From Chryseobacterium herbae (GTDB taxonomy: Bacteria; Bacteroidota; Bacteroidia; Flavobacteriales; Weeksellaceae): a stretch of 64,000 bases of DNA. The stretch is from NCBI RefSeq assembly GCF_025154075.1, contig NZ_JAOAMU010000007.1, positions 56,812-120,811 on the forward strand, written 5' to 3'. The notes under the pieces were generated by a model, which ran no database searches, had not been told where the DNA came from, and saw nothing but the letters and a program-made list of their open reading frames with translations. Numbering within the stretch: position 1 is the first letter of the stretch; each line of letters begins with the position of its first letter. This document shows positions 49,235 to 59,424 of the stretch, in pieces. Made by a program: the position numbers and the translations under genes.

Positions 49235-51118
49235 ATGTCACAAGAAATAAATCCAATCTACTCCGAAGATAATATCAGAACCCTCGACTGGCAGGAACAC
49301 ATCCGTCTGCGCCCCGGAATGTACATCGGGAAACTCGGAGACGGCTCCTCTGCGGACGACGGTATTTACATTTTGCTGAAAGAAATTCTGGACAACTCCA
49401 TTGATGAGTTCAGAATGAAATCAGGGAAAAGAATTGAAATAAAAGTGGACGACGGGAAAGTCAGTATCCGTGACTTTGGCCGTGGAATCCCGCTGGGAAA
49501 GGTAGTAGATGCCGTTTCTAAAATGAATACGGGAGGAAAGTATGATAGCAAAGCCTTCAAGAAATCTGTAGGATTAAACGGGGTGGGTACCAAAGCTGTG
49601 AATGCTCTTTCAGAATATTTCCGTGTACGATCTTTTCGTGAAGGAAAAATGAAGATGGCGGAGTTTTGCAGAGGAATCATCACGGAAGATTATGAAGAAA
49701 AAGATACTTCAGACCGCAATGGTACGGAGATCTCCTTCGTTCCTGACGGAGAAATCTTCCTTCATTTCAAATACAGAAAAGAGTATATAGAAAAGATGCT
49801 GCGTAACTACGCATATCTGAATCCCGGACTGAAAATTATTTTCAACGGCGAGACCTATTATTCTGAAAACGGATTGAAAGACCTTTTGGAAGAAGAGATG
49901 GAAAACGAAATTCTGTACTCCATCATTCACCTGAAAGATACGGATATAGAACTGGCGATCACCCATTCAGACAAATCGCAGACGGAAACGTATTTCTCTT
50001 TCGTTAACGGACAGAATACCACGCAGGGAGGAACACACCTTAATGCTTTCCGTGAAGCGTATGTAAAGACGATCCGCGAATTTTTCAATAAAAACTTTGA
50101 TGCTTCAGACATCAGAAAATCAATTATAGCAGCTATTTCCATCAACGTGGAAGAACCTGTATTTGAATCCCAGACCAAAACAAAACTGGGATCTAATGAT
50201 ATGGGCCCGAACGGACCTACCGTAAGGACTTTTATCATTGATTTCCTGAAAAGCAAGCTGGATAATTTCCTTCATAAAAATCCTGAAATAGCTGAAGCGA
50301 TCCAGAGAAAGATCATGATCTCCGAGAGAGAACGTAAAGAACTTTCGGGAATCCAAAAGCTGGCCAGGGAAAGAGCTAAAAAAGTATCTCTGCACAACAA
50401 AAAATTAAGGGACTGCAGACAGCATTATAACGATCAGAAAAACGAAAGAAAAGGAGAAACCCAGATCTTCATTACCGAGGGAGATTCCGCATCCGGATCC
50501 ATCACAAAATCCAGGGACGTAGAAACTCAGGCTGTATTCTCACTGAAAGGAAAGCCCTTGAACTGCTACGGACTGACAAAAAAGGTGGTGTACGAGAATG
50601 AAGAATTCAATCTTCTGCAGGCCGCTTTGAATATTGAAGAAAGCCTTGAAGACTTAAGGTACAACCAGGTTATTATCTCTACCGATGCCGATGTGGATGG
50701 TATGCACATCCGTCTTCTGATGATCACATTCTTCCTTCAGTTCTTCCCGGATCTGATCAAGAATGGTCACCTTTATATCCTTCAGACCCCATTGTTCAGG
50801 GTAAGAAATAAAAAGGAAACGAGATACTGCTACAGCGAAGCAGAAAGGATCAAAGCGCTGAATGAGCTTGGAAAAAATCCGGAGATTACCCGATTTAAAG
50901 GACTGGGAGAGATTTCTCCTGATGAGTTTAAACATTTCATCGGAAAAGATATCCGTCTGGAACCTGTGGTGATAGGTAAAGACCAGACGATAGACCAGCT
51001 GCTGGAATTCTATATGGGGAAAAATACGCCGGACAGACAAGTATTTATCCTTGAAAACCTGGTGGTGGAAGATACAGATATTGAGAAGAAGGAGGTGTTG
51101 GATGAGGCTGCAGGTTAA
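49235..51118 (+). CDS. parE: DNA topoisomerase IV subunit B
   Basis: 627 residues from ATG 49235; a TTG at 49220 adds only five residues. GHKL ATPase motifs (LKEILDNSIDEF, DFGRGIPLG, GLNGVGTKAVNALS), TOPRIM acidic triad (TEGDSASGS, STDADVDGMHIR). Acts with ParC to decatenate and relax DNA. The partner parC follows after one small gene. Confidence 0.96.
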   Translation: MSQEINPIYSEDNIRTLDWQEHIRLRPGMYIGKLGDGSSADDGIYILLKEILDNSIDEFRMKSGKRIEIKVDDGKVSIRDFGRGIPLGKVVDAVSKMNTGGKYDSKAFKKSVGLNGVGTKAVNALSEYFRVRSFREGKMKMAEFCRGIITEDYEEKDTSDRNGTEISFVPDGEIFLHFKYRKEYIEKMLRNYAYLNPGLKIIFNGETYYSENGLKDLLEEEMENEILYSIIHLKDTDIELAITHSDKSQTETYFSFVNGQNTTQGGTHLNAFREAYVKTIREFFNKNFDASDIRKSIIAAISINVEEPVFESQTKTKLGSNDMGPNGPTVRTFIIDFLKSKLDNFLHKNPEIAEAIQRKIMISERERKELSGIQKLARERAKKVSLHNKKLRDCRQHYNDQKNERKGETQIFITEGDSASGSITKSRDVETQAVFSLKGKPLNCYGLTKKVVYENEEFNLLQAALNIEESLEDLRYNQVIISTDADVDGMHIRLLMITFFLQFFPDLIKNGHLYILQTPLFRVRNKKETRYCYSEAERIKALNELGKNPEITRFKGLGEISPDEFKHFIGKDIRLEPVVIGKDQTIDQLLEFYMGKNTPDRQVFILENLVVEDTDIEKKEVLDEAAG

Positions 51119-51151
51119 AAAAAACTAAACTAATAAACATAAAAACCTAAA

Positions 51152-51628
51152 ATGAGACTTAGCAACCGCAATAAAGCTTCAGTTTACAATTTTGTACACA
51201 CGGTACTGCTGATGATGGTCATATTTGGGATTGCCGCATTTTTGCTGAATGAGTACAGATTTCATGCTGTAGGAAAGGAAAGTTATATCCTTCTTATGCT
51301 TCCGATCTTACTGCTGGTGACTTTTCACCTGAACGGCAGACAGATCTTCGAATATGATAGTGACGGAGAAGCACTGAATTTTAAAAACAGGAACATCATT
51401 CCTTTTTTGGACAGGCCTCTTCATGACGAATTTCCGAAGTATAAATTAATGAGGTACGAGATCATAAGGGTATTCTTTATCAAAAGATTATACATCACTA
51501 TCTCAAGTAAAAACAGCGGTTCTACCATACTTAAATATGAAATATCTTATTTGAGCCAAAAAGAAGTTAACGATTTAAAACTCTCTCTGAATAAAGTAGT
51601 GAAAGCTAATGAAGAGAAAAATGATTAA
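51152..51628 (+). CDS. small membrane protein between parE and parC
   Basis: 158 residues. Two membrane helices (about 14-35 and 44-60) followed by a soluble beta-rich domain (YDSDGEALNFKNRN..., FFIKRLYITISSKNSG) that resembles a PH-like fold. I do not recognise the family with confidence. It starts 33 bp after parE and ends 6 bp before parC, so it is almost certainly co-transcribed with both topoisomerase genes. Confidence 0.7.
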   Translation: MRLSNRNKASVYNFVHTVLLMMVIFGIAAFLLNEYRFHAVGKESYILLMLPILLLVTFHLNGRQIFEYDSDGEALNFKNRNIIPFLDRPLHDEFPKYKLMRYEIIRVFFIKRLYITISSKNSGSTILKYEISYLSQKEVNDLKLSLNKVVKANEEKND

Positions 51629-51634
51629 AAACAG

Positions 51635-54223
51635 ATGACGACAGAAGAAAACTCGCACGAAGGTGAGAGCTTGAAAAAAGTCTCAGGACTTTATAAAGAC
51701 TGGTTTCTGGATTATGCTTCCTATGTAATTCTGGATAGAGCAATCCCTTCCGTTTATGATGGGCTCAAGCCCGTTCAGAGAAGGATCATGCACTCTATGC
51801 GGGAACTGGAAGATGGCCGTTACAACAAAGTAGCCAATATCGTAGGGAATACCATGAAGTATCACCCTCACGGAGATGCTTCCATTACTGATGCCATGGT
51901 ACAGATCGGGCAGAAAGAACTTCTGATAGATACTCAGGGAAACTGGGGGAATATCTATACGGGAGACTCTGCGGCGGCGGCAAGATATATCGAAGCCAGG
52001 CTGACGCCTTTTGCACTGGAAGTGGTCTTTAATCCAAAAACTACGGAATGGTCAAAATCCTATGACGGCAGAAATAACGAACCGATTGATCTTCCCGTTA
52101 AATTCCCATTACTTCTTGCACAGGGAGTGGAAGGGATTGGGGTAGGACTTTCCACAAAAATCCTTCCGCATAATTTTAATGAACTGATCAATGCATCCGT
52201 TGCCCATCTGAAAGGAAAGAAATTTGAGCTCTTTCCGGATTTTCTGACGGCGGGATATCTTGATGTTTCAGAATATAATGACGGACATAGAGGCGGTAAA
52301 GTAAGAGCGAGAGCCCGAATTACCCACACCGACAAACACATGCTGGTGATCTCTGAACTTCCTTTCTCAAAAAACACAAGCGACCTGATCGATTCTATCC
52401 TGAAGGCCAACGAAAAGGGAAAAATCAAGATCAAAAAGATTGAAGATAATACTTCAGATACCGTAGAGATCCTGGTTCATCTTCATAACGATGTGTCGCC
52501 GGATAAAACCATTGATGCACTGTATGCATTTACAGACTGTCAGGTGACGATTTCTCCGAATGCGTGTGTCATCGTAGGTGACAAACCGATGTTCATGAAT
52601 GTTTCCGATATCCTGATAATGAATACGGAGCATACGGTTTCTTTACTTAAAAAAGAACTTGAAATTGAACTTCACGAGCTTCAGGAGAGCTGGCATTTTT
52701 CTTCCCTGGAAAGAATCTTTATCGAGAACAGGATCTATCATGATATTGAAGAAGTAAAGACTTGGGAAGATGTTATTAAGACGATTGATAAAGGTTTAGA
52801 ACCACATACCAAGCATCTTTTAAGAGCAGTAACGGAGGAAGATATTTTAAAACTGACCGAGATCAGGATCAAGAGAATTTCAAGATTCGATTTAGATAAA
52901 TTTAAAGAAAATATTGCTGCCCTTGAAGGCAAAATAGAACAGGTAAAATACAACCTTGTCCATCTGATTCCTTACGCGATTGATTACTATTTAAATATTC
53001 AGAAGAAATACGGAAAAGACAGACAGAGAAAAACTGAGCTTAGAATTTTTGATACCATTGATGCAACAAAAGTAGCCGTGGCCAATGAAAAGTTCTATGC
53101 CAATTTCGAGGAAGGCTTTATCGGAACATCGCTGAAAAAAGATCAGTATCTGTTTGACTGTTCGGATATTGACGATATCGTTATATTCAGAAAAGACGGA
53201 ACCATGAAGGTGGTCAAGGTGGATGCGAAAACATTCGTCGGAAAAGACCTTCTGAGCGTAGCCATATGGAAGAAAAACGACAAAAGGACGGTCTACAATA
53301 TGATCTACCGCGAAGGCAGCGCCGGACCTTACTATATGAAGCGTTTCTCTGTAACGGCGGTAACCCGAAACACAGATTATCCGCTGGCTTCCGATAAAAA
53401 AGGCTCTGAAGTCCTGTATTTCTCTGCCAATCCTAATGGTGAAGCAGAAACCGTAACGGTGCTTTTAAAACCGAATCCAAGGATCAGGAAAAACAAAATG
53501 GAAATCGATTTCTCCGATCTTGCGATCAAAGGAAGAGATTCCAAAGGAAATCTGGTGACCAAATATTCTGTGAAAAAGGTGGATATGAAAGAGGAAGGCG
53601 TTTCTACACTGGCCCCAAGAAGAATCTGGTTTGATGATACCGTGAGAAGACTGAATGCAGATGGAAGAGGAACTCTTTTAGGAAACTTCAAAGGAGACGA
53701 CAGAATCCTTACCATCAATACAAACGGCGAAGTAAAACTCGTTTCTTTCGATCTAGGAAACCGTTTCGATGATGAATATCTGGTTCTGGAAAAGTGGAAG
53801 CCGCAACAGCCGGTGTCCTGCATCTATTACGATGGAGAAAAAGACATGTATTTCATCAAGAGGTTCCTGCTGGAAAATACGGTGAATCTGCAGACTTTTA
53901 TGCCTTCGGAACACCCGAAATCATTCATTGAAAACGTAATTGTAGCGAATGGTGCATCCGCAGAAATTATTTTTGCTAAAGATAAAGGCAAGGACCGCGA
54001 TTCTGAAATCATACATCTGGATGAATTCATTACTGTAAAAGGAATCAAAGCGATCGGAAATCAGTTTACTAAATTTAAAGTAAAAACCATTAATATAAGT
54101 ATCCCGGAGCCCGTAGAAGAGGAGCCGGAAGTATATGAAGAGCCGGAAACCGGGGACGGTATTGTGGATGACGACCGGACTGTAATCGGGGATCTGTTTG
54201 AAAGCGGTGAACCAGAAAATTAA
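51635..54223 (+). CDS. parC: DNA topoisomerase IV subunit A
   Basis: 862 residues, GyrA/ParC fold. The catalytic tyrosine is Tyr118 in SAAAARYIEARLT; DGLKPVQRRIMHSM and YHPHGDASITDAMV are the winged-helix motifs. The C-terminal part (about 500-800) is a DNA-wrapping beta-pinwheel without the GyrA box, and the acidic tail (EEEPEVYEEPETGDG) is typical of Bacteroidota ParC. It is 6 bp after the small membrane protein gene. Confidence 0.95.
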   Translation: MTTEENSHEGESLKKVSGLYKDWFLDYASYVILDRAIPSVYDGLKPVQRRIMHSMRELEDGRYNKVANIVGNTMKYHPHGDASITDAMVQIGQKELLIDTQGNWGNIYTGDSAAAARYIEARLTPFALEVVFNPKTTEWSKSYDGRNNEPIDLPVKFPLLLAQGVEGIGVGLSTKILPHNFNELINASVAHLKGKKFELFPDFLTAGYLDVSEYNDGHRGGKVRARARITHTDKHMLVISELPFSKNTSDLIDSILKANEKGKIKIKKIEDNTSDTVEILVHLHNDVSPDKTIDALYAFTDCQVTISPNACVIVGDKPMFMNVSDILIMNTEHTVSLLKKELEIELHELQESWHFSSLERIFIENRIYHDIEEVKTWEDVIKTIDKGLEPHTKHLLRAVTEEDILKLTEIRIKRISRFDLDKFKENIAALEGKIEQVKYNLVHLIPYAIDYYLNIQKKYGKDRQRKTELRIFDTIDATKVAVANEKFYANFEEGFIGTSLKKDQYLFDCSDIDDIVIFRKDGTMKVVKVDAKTFVGKDLLSVAIWKKNDKRTVYNMIYREGSAGPYYMKRFSVTAVTRNTDYPLASDKKGSEVLYFSANPNGEAETVTVLLKPNPRIRKNKMEIDFSDLAIKGRDSKGNLVTKYSVKKVDMKEEGVSTLAPRRIWFDDTVRRLNADGRGTLLGNFKGDDRILTINTNGEVKLVSFDLGNRFDDEYLVLEKWKPQQPVSCIYYDGEKDMYFIKRFLLENTVNLQTFMPSEHPKSFIENVIVANGASAEIIFAKDKGKDRDSEIIHLDEFITVKGIKAIGNQFTKFKVKTINISIPEPVEEEPEVYEEPETGDGIVDDDRTVIGDLFESGEPEN

Positions 54224-54234
54224 GCATTAAACCT

Positions 54235-54888
54235 ATGAATATTCTAATCGTATTTATCATCATTACGGCCATTATCAGTTTTGTTGCCTTCAACAATCCG
54301 GGTATTACCGAAAAATATAAATTCAGTGTAGGACCTATTCTGCATAGAAAAGAGTACATCCGTCTGATTTCATCAGGATTTTTGCATGCGGACATCATGC
54401 ACCTGGTGTTTAATATGATGACACTGTATTTCTTTGGACCTATTGTTATTCAGGCTTTCGGAAATATAGGTTTCGCGATTGTCTATCTGGGGTCTATATT
54501 GCTGGGGAATTTTCTCTCACTTTATATTTACCAGAAACAACCTTGGTATTCCGCAGTAGGAGCGAGTGGAGGCGTTTCAGGGATATTATTTGCTTCCATA
54601 GCAATGATTCCTGATATCGGAATCTACATCTTCTTTATTCCAATTCCGATTAAAGGATATATTTTCGGACTGTTGTATTTCGGATATTCCGTATATATGA
54701 TGATGAATCCGAGACAGCAGGATAATATCGGCCATGCGGCACACCTTGGAGGAGCATTCTTCGGATTAGTGTATGCGGTAGTTATGGCTCCGGATACGGC
54801 GATGCACAATGCGCTTTATCTGGGAATTATGTCGCTGCCGTTGATTTATCTGGGCTACGAAATTTTTGTAAGAAAGAGAATAGGATAA
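54235..54888 (+). CDS. rhomboid family serine protease
   Basis: 217 residues with six membrane helices. Catalytic dyad: Ser111 in SAVGASGGVSG and His169 in IGHAAHLGGAFFG; the His56-Asn60 oxyanion motif lies in DIMHLVFNMMTL. It cleaves membrane proteins inside the bilayer. It follows parC by 11 bp and is probably the end of that operon. Confidence 0.93.
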   Translation: MNILIVFIIITAIISFVAFNNPGITEKYKFSVGPILHRKEYIRLISSGFLHADIMHLVFNMMTLYFFGPIVIQAFGNIGFAIVYLGSILLGNFLSLYIYQKQPWYSAVGASGGVSGILFASIAMIPDIGIYIFFIPIPIKGYIFGLLYFGYSVYMMMNPRQQDNIGHAAHLGGAFFGLVYAVVMAPDTAMHNALYLGIMSLPLIYLGYEIFVRKRIG

Positions 54889-54918
54889 AAGCTATCTTTA
54901 CTTAAAATATCAAAACCA

Positions 54919-56028
54919 ATGAACACATCAGAATTAAACCGTTTCATCGTTGTATTAATCTATGGTTCATTGGTTTTGCTTTCTTTACTGAAACTGTCCA
55001 ATCCTTTGCGGGTCAACAGAAAAGCCAATTTCTGGTTCGGCATATTTCTTTTTTTATGGTCAAGTTTCTGGCTGGATGAAGTCCTGACGCTTGTCACAGA
55101 TTCACAAGTGGAGGTTCATTCCATCATTTCTGTCCAGATTATACAGTTTCTGACACCGATCATGTTCTATTTCAGCGTGCTATTTTACACAAATCCTTCA
55201 TTTAAATTTAAAATTACAGATCTTAAATATCTGATTCTGCCTGTCATCTTTTGGATCAATATTCTGCTACAGCGGTTCGGCGGATTTAAGGATAATACCA
55301 TTTTTAATGTTATCTTTATCGGATTAATCCTTTTCCAGGCCTTATTCTATACCGGTCTTTCCTACTTCACCATCCGGAAACACAAGAAAAGAATTCAGCA
55401 GTTTTCCGCCAATACGGAAGGGATCAATCTGAACTGGCTGGAATATATCACGATTATTATTTTCATTATCAATATTGCCTACGTAGTTTATAATTTATCG
55501 TATGATTCCACGGCCTTAAATTTTTTCATTAACGGAGCTTTTCTGCTGGTTATTTATTTTGTGGGATATTATTCTTTAAAACAGAAAGAAATTTATCCTT
55601 TGGAAGAAAAACAGCGTGAAGAATTGATATCAATCGATGAAGATCCGGATACGGAAGAAGTGAAGAAAAAACTGATCTCTGATGAAGAACTGCTCAAGAT
55701 CAAAAGCCAGCTTGAAGAAATAATGGGTAAACAAAAACCTTATCTTGACAGCGAACTGAACCTGATCCGTCTTTCAGAACTTCTGTCTATTTCCACACAT
55801 CATCTGTCTTACGTGATCAATACCGGATTTAAAAAAAATTTTTTCCAGTATGTGAATGAATACAGAATTGCGTATGCCAAGAACCTACTGAAAGATACTC
55901 AGAGCAAACTTTCGATTTTGGGCATCGCTTACGAATCCGGCTTCAATTCCAAAACTTCTTTCAACACCACGTTTAAAAAACTGACCGATCAGACTCCTTC
56001 CGAGTATAAAAATGGTTCGGGTTTATAA
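54919..56028 (+). CDS. AraC-type regulator with N-terminal multi-helix membrane domain
   Basis: 369 residues. Residues about 10-215 form seven hydrophobic helices, then an acidic linker, then an AraC HTH pair from about 270 (LIRLSELLSISTHHLSYVIN; LSILGIAYESGFNSKTSFNTTFKK). Bacteroidota often fuse a 7TM-like sensor to the DNA-binding domain in a single membrane-bound regulator. The ligand is unknown. The SDR and epimerase genes downstream are 142 bp away with their own promoter, so control is only possible. Confidence 0.9.
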   Translation: MNTSELNRFIVVLIYGSLVLLSLLKLSNPLRVNRKANFWFGIFLFLWSSFWLDEVLTLVTDSQVEVHSIISVQIIQFLTPIMFYFSVLFYTNPSFKFKITDLKYLILPVIFWINILLQRFGGFKDNTIFNVIFIGLILFQALFYTGLSYFTIRKHKKRIQQFSANTEGINLNWLEYITIIIFIINIAYVVYNLSYDSTALNFFINGAFLLVIYFVGYYSLKQKEIYPLEEKQREELISIDEDPDTEEVKKKLISDEELLKIKSQLEEIMGKQKPYLDSELNLIRLSELLSISTHHLSYVINTGFKKNFFQYVNEYRIAYAKNLLKDTQSKLSILGIAYESGFNSKTSFNTTFKKLTDQTPSEYKNGSGL

Positions 56029-56125
56029 ATTTTAACGTCCTGATTTAAATAACTACCTGTATTTCATATGGTTGTGTTAATTTATTTTTGATTTAAAAAT
56101 AGGTTCACTCAGATAATCCTGAACA

Positions 56126-56153
56126 TTGGGAGGGGCATTTCAGGATAGCTTTG
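56126..56153 (+). promoter_or_regulatory. promoter of the SDR/epimerase pair
   Basis: TTG (56126-56128), 17-nt spacer, TAGCTTTG (56146-56153), 17 nt ahead of the ATG. Confidence 0.75.
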
Positions 56154-56170
56154 TACCATAAAATTGTTTT

Positions 56171-56956
56171 ATGGACACCAAAGAATCATATGCTGTAGTG
56201 ACGGGAGCAAGTCAGGGACTGGGAAAAGCATTTGCTGAAAACCTGGCCAGTAAAAATATCAATGTCGTTCTGGTAAGTCTTCCCGGACAACATTTAAGAG
56301 AACTGGCTCACCGGCTTGAAGAGACTTATCAGATCAAAGCCCATTTCTATGAAGTAGACCTTTCCGTGAATGAAAATGTCATGAAACTTACAGAATGGCT
56401 GAATCAGTCTTTTGAGATTCATATATTAATCAATAATGCCGGACTTGGCGGGACCAAAAAGTTTGTAGATGCATCGCCATCTTATATCAACACGATTTTA
56501 CAGGTGAATGTAGCCGCCACCTCACTGATCACTCATCAGCTGTTGCCAAATTTATTAAGACAGCCGAAAGCCTATATTTTAAATGTATCCAGCATGGCTG
56601 CGTTTTCTCCGATAGGCTTCAAAACAGTGTATCCGGCCTCCAAAACCTTTATCCATTCGTTCTCAAGAGGGCTGCATGAAGAGCTGAAAGATACCAACGT
56701 TTTTGTAAGCGTTGTGAATCCCGGTGCGATGAAAACGAACATCGACGTTTGCAAAAGAATAGAAAAGCAGGGTATTTTAGGAAAACTTACCCTACTGGAT
56801 CCGAATAAAGTGGCAGCTTACTGCATCAGGCAACTTTTCAAAAAAGATTCCGTTATTATGGTGAATCCCATAAGCTGGCTGATCATGAAGATCCTGCCGA
56901 TATGGATCAAGCTGCCTCTGATGACCAGTGCCATAAAAAAAGAAATTGAAGCATGA
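56171..56956 (+). CDS. SDR family oxidoreductase
   Basis: 261 residues. Rossmann motif VTGASQGLGKAF, NNAG in ILINNAGLGGTKKF, catalytic Ser in LNVSSMAAF and Tyr/Lys in YPASKTFIHSF. C-terminal hydrophobic segment with an extended tail (ISWLIMKILPIWIKLPLM), like membrane-associated SDRs acting on lipid or acyl substrates. Its stop overlaps the start of the next gene by 4 bp (ATGA), so they are coupled. Confidence 0.9.
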   Translation: MDTKESYAVVTGASQGLGKAFAENLASKNINVVLVSLPGQHLRELAHRLEETYQIKAHFYEVDLSVNENVMKLTEWLNQSFEIHILINNAGLGGTKKFVDASPSYINTILQVNVAATSLITHQLLPNLLRQPKAYILNVSSMAAFSPIGFKTVYPASKTFIHSFSRGLHEELKDTNVFVSVVNPGAMKTNIDVCKRIEKQGILGKLTLLDPNKVAAYCIRQLFKKDSVIMVNPISWLIMKILPIWIKLPLMTSAIKKEIEA

Positions 56957-57945
56957 AAAAAGTTTTCGTGACCGGAGCCACAGGGCTTCTGGGTGCCAAT
57001 ACCGTTATTAAATTACTACAATATGATTATACTGTTACTGCTCTGGTGCGCAAGAAAAGCAGCTGGATGGGCGAAGAAAATGAAAATCTCAGACTCGTAG
57101 AAGGAGACCTGTTCTCGGATATTTCAGACTATCTGCAGGATGTGGATGCTGTGATTCATATTGCTGCGGAAACCAGTCAGGATCTGCTGTATTATGAAGA
57201 TTACAAAAAAACGAATTACGACGCTGCTGTTCATCTGTTTGCGCAGGCTGCAGCGGCTGGAGCGGAGAAATTTCTGTTTGTGAGTACAGCGAATACTTTG
57301 GGATATGGGAGTTCTGCCGTCTGGGGAAGTGAAAAAGCACCTCAGATTTATCCGTTTACCCATTCGTATTACGCTCAAAGCAAACTGGAAACCGAGAATT
57401 ACCTTCTTCAGCAGAACCGGGGAACAAAAGTGGTTATTGTAAACCCGACTTTCATGATCGGGGCCTACGACCGCAAGCCAAGCTCTGGGAAAATCATTTT
57501 TTGGACTTGGAGAAAGAAGCTTGTTTTCTATCCGAAAGGCGGAAAAAACTTTGTTCATGCTGAAGATGCTGCCGAAGGAATTATCAAAGCCGTTGAAATA
57601 GGGAAAAACGGTGAAAAATATCTGCTGGCCAATGAAAACCTCACCTACAAAGAGTTTTTTGGAAAAATAAATACCATCACGGGACAGACTCCCATCATGA
57701 TTCCAATTCCGGATGCCGGGCTGGCGATGCTGGGAATGATCGGAGACTTCCTGAGAAAACTGAAGATAAAAACGAGCCTGAGTTCTCCCAATATGAAAGC
57801 TTTGAGAATCAATAATTTTTACTCGAACCGAAAATCCTCAGAAGAATTGGGAATCCGGTATCAGCCTATTGATAAAGCCGTTGAAGATGCGATCCGCTTT
57901 TTTGAAAGGAAAAATAACGAAGTTAAGATAGGCCGAGAGATATAA
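56953..57945 (+). CDS. NAD-dependent epimerase/dehydratase family protein
   Basis: 330 residues of the extended SDR type: GATGLLGAN nucleotide motif at residues 8-16, VIHIAAETSQ, and YAQSKLETENYLL with Tyr-x-x-x-Lys. The C-terminal helices differ from sugar epimerases and fit dihydroflavonol-4-reductase-like or 3-beta-hydroxysteroid-dehydrogenase-like enzymes. Coupled with the SDR upstream, so the pair may modify the same lipid or polyketide-type substrate; this is inference. Confidence 0.87.
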   Translation: MKKVFVTGATGLLGANTVIKLLQYDYTVTALVRKKSSWMGEENENLRLVEGDLFSDISDYLQDVDAVIHIAAETSQDLLYYEDYKKTNYDAAVHLFAQAAAAGAEKFLFVSTANTLGYGSSAVWGSEKAPQIYPFTHSYYAQSKLETENYLLQQNRGTKVVIVNPTFMIGAYDRKPSSGKIIFWTWRKKLVFYPKGGKNFVHAEDAAEGIIKAVEIGKNGEKYLLANENLTYKEFFGKINTITGQTPIMIPIPDAGLAMLGMIGDFLRKLKIKTSLSSPNMKALRINNFYSNRKSSEELGIRYQPIDKAVEDAIRFFERKNNEVKIGREI

Positions 57946-58096
57946 AATGTGCTGTCTATCTATGTTCTCTTAGCCGATGACAAAAGAAATTTTATACATC
58001 AAAATTTCACAGGTTTAATTTGTGAAAATATCTTTGAAAATTGGTGTTGTCCGTGGTTAATTTTTCTCTACAGAAACATAAATAAGAAAATATTTC

Positions 58097-59344
58097 TTAG
58101 ATTTTTTCCGGTTTAATTTGATCCGCAAGATATTTGGGAAGCTTTTGTACAGCGCTCATCAGCTTTATATTGTTGATCTTTTTCTCTCTTTCATTTTTAA
58201 TGTAATGATTGCAGTTCACATAGAAAAAATAGGATATGATCCTGTTATAATCATCCAGCGTTTCATCGCCCATCATAGAAAGAAGCTGAGATAGAAACAG
58301 TTTCCGGTCTTTAGATTCGGCAACCGCTCTTCCTGATCTTGAAATACTGGCATAATAATGATTGTTGGCGGGGTTTTCCATTCTGAAGGAGGTCCCTAAA
58401 ATAAGATCGGGAACATTGATGTTAAGTGTTTCAAGTTCTTTGATGTAGGTCTGCCGTCTTTCTCTGGCGTAGCCAGCATCTGATGCTCTTTCAAACCTGT
58501 CGTTCATAATATCCAGATGAGATTTAAGGAAAACCGGCCAGTTAGCCGTTTCTGCAGATAGCAAAGCCAGATATACGCCCTGAACTCTTGGAGATTCATC
58601 CTGACTGCATGATCCTACAACCTGCACAGACCTAAGCTCATCAAGCAGTTTTTCTTTCTCAGTTTTAGATAGTTTTCTCCAGTTTTTGGGAATCTCATTG
58701 GGAAATTCTCCTCGTTTGGCGTCTTTTTTAAATTTGGAAGAAGAAGTATCAATGAGACAGTCGGAATAGATGATCTGTCTTGAATATTTTGGAGCCAGGG
58801 GAATACTTTTAAAATTATCCAAAAAGTAAAAAGCTTCAATAGATTCTCCGGAATATGATTTTTTTTCGCTGTAAGAATACACCCATTTATTTTTTACAGG
58901 CTTGGTGTCCAGTTCTTTTTTATATGGAGTTTCTATTTCCATCTCGTCATCATCATTAACAGACAATTCTCTTATTTCTGTTATCTCCTTATCTCTGTAA
59001 TTTATTGTTTTGGACTTGATCAGTAAAAGATCCTTTTTAACTACTGCTTCCGGATATTTCTTAATAAAATCATCAAATGAAATATTCAGATCCATATCTT
59101 TTTTAGCCTGGGTAATAGAGCCGGACTTTAGCTTGACAGAATAACCTTTGGTTTGTAGTTTGGAATAAAAAACCTGGTTCAGATCACAGGTTTTGTATTT
59201 TAGATTGAGTGAATCAACAATTTTCCCCAGCTTATTCATCGTTTCTTCACCATAAATGAAACCATTTTTATAAGTGGCGAATTCCTGAGCAGTAAGAGAA
59301 CAGCTTAATGCAGTGGCAGCGGCGAGAACAATTTTTCTGATCAT
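58097..59344 (-). CDS. secreted protein of unknown function
   Basis: 415 residues. Signal peptide 1-19 (SCSLTAQ). The rest is charged and helical with an acidic patch (VNDDDEMEIETPYKKELD) and a conserved-looking central part around LRSVQVVGSCSQDESPRVQG. I recognise no domain, active-site motif or membrane segment. It is a single gene, about 80 bp downstream of the DUF4180 gene's upstream side on the same strand. Periplasmic location is inferred from the signal peptide. Confidence 0.65.
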   Translation of the reverse strand: MIRKIVLAAATALSCSLTAQEFATYKNGFIYGEETMNKLGKIVDSLNLKYKTCDLNQVFYSKLQTKGYSVKLKSGSITQAKKDMDLNISFDDFIKKYPEAVVKKDLLLIKSKTINYRDKEITEIRELSVNDDDEMEIETPYKKELDTKPVKNKWVYSYSEKKSYSGESIEAFYFLDNFKSIPLAPKYSRQIIYSDCLIDTSSSKFKKDAKRGEFPNEIPKNWRKLSKTEKEKLLDELRSVQVVGSCSQDESPRVQGVYLALLSAETANWPVFLKSHLDIMNDRFERASDAGYARERRQTYIKELETLNINVPDLILGTSFRMENPANNHYYASISRSGRAVAESKDRKLFLSQLLSMMGDETLDDYNRIISYFFYVNCNHYIKNEREKKINNIKLMSAVQKLPKYLADQIKPEKI

Positions 59345-59424
59345 TTTGTTAATAAAATCTTAAATTGAATGTATAACGCAAATGATCCCACAATTATTTC
59401 AGGGATGAAAATTTAATTTTTTAT

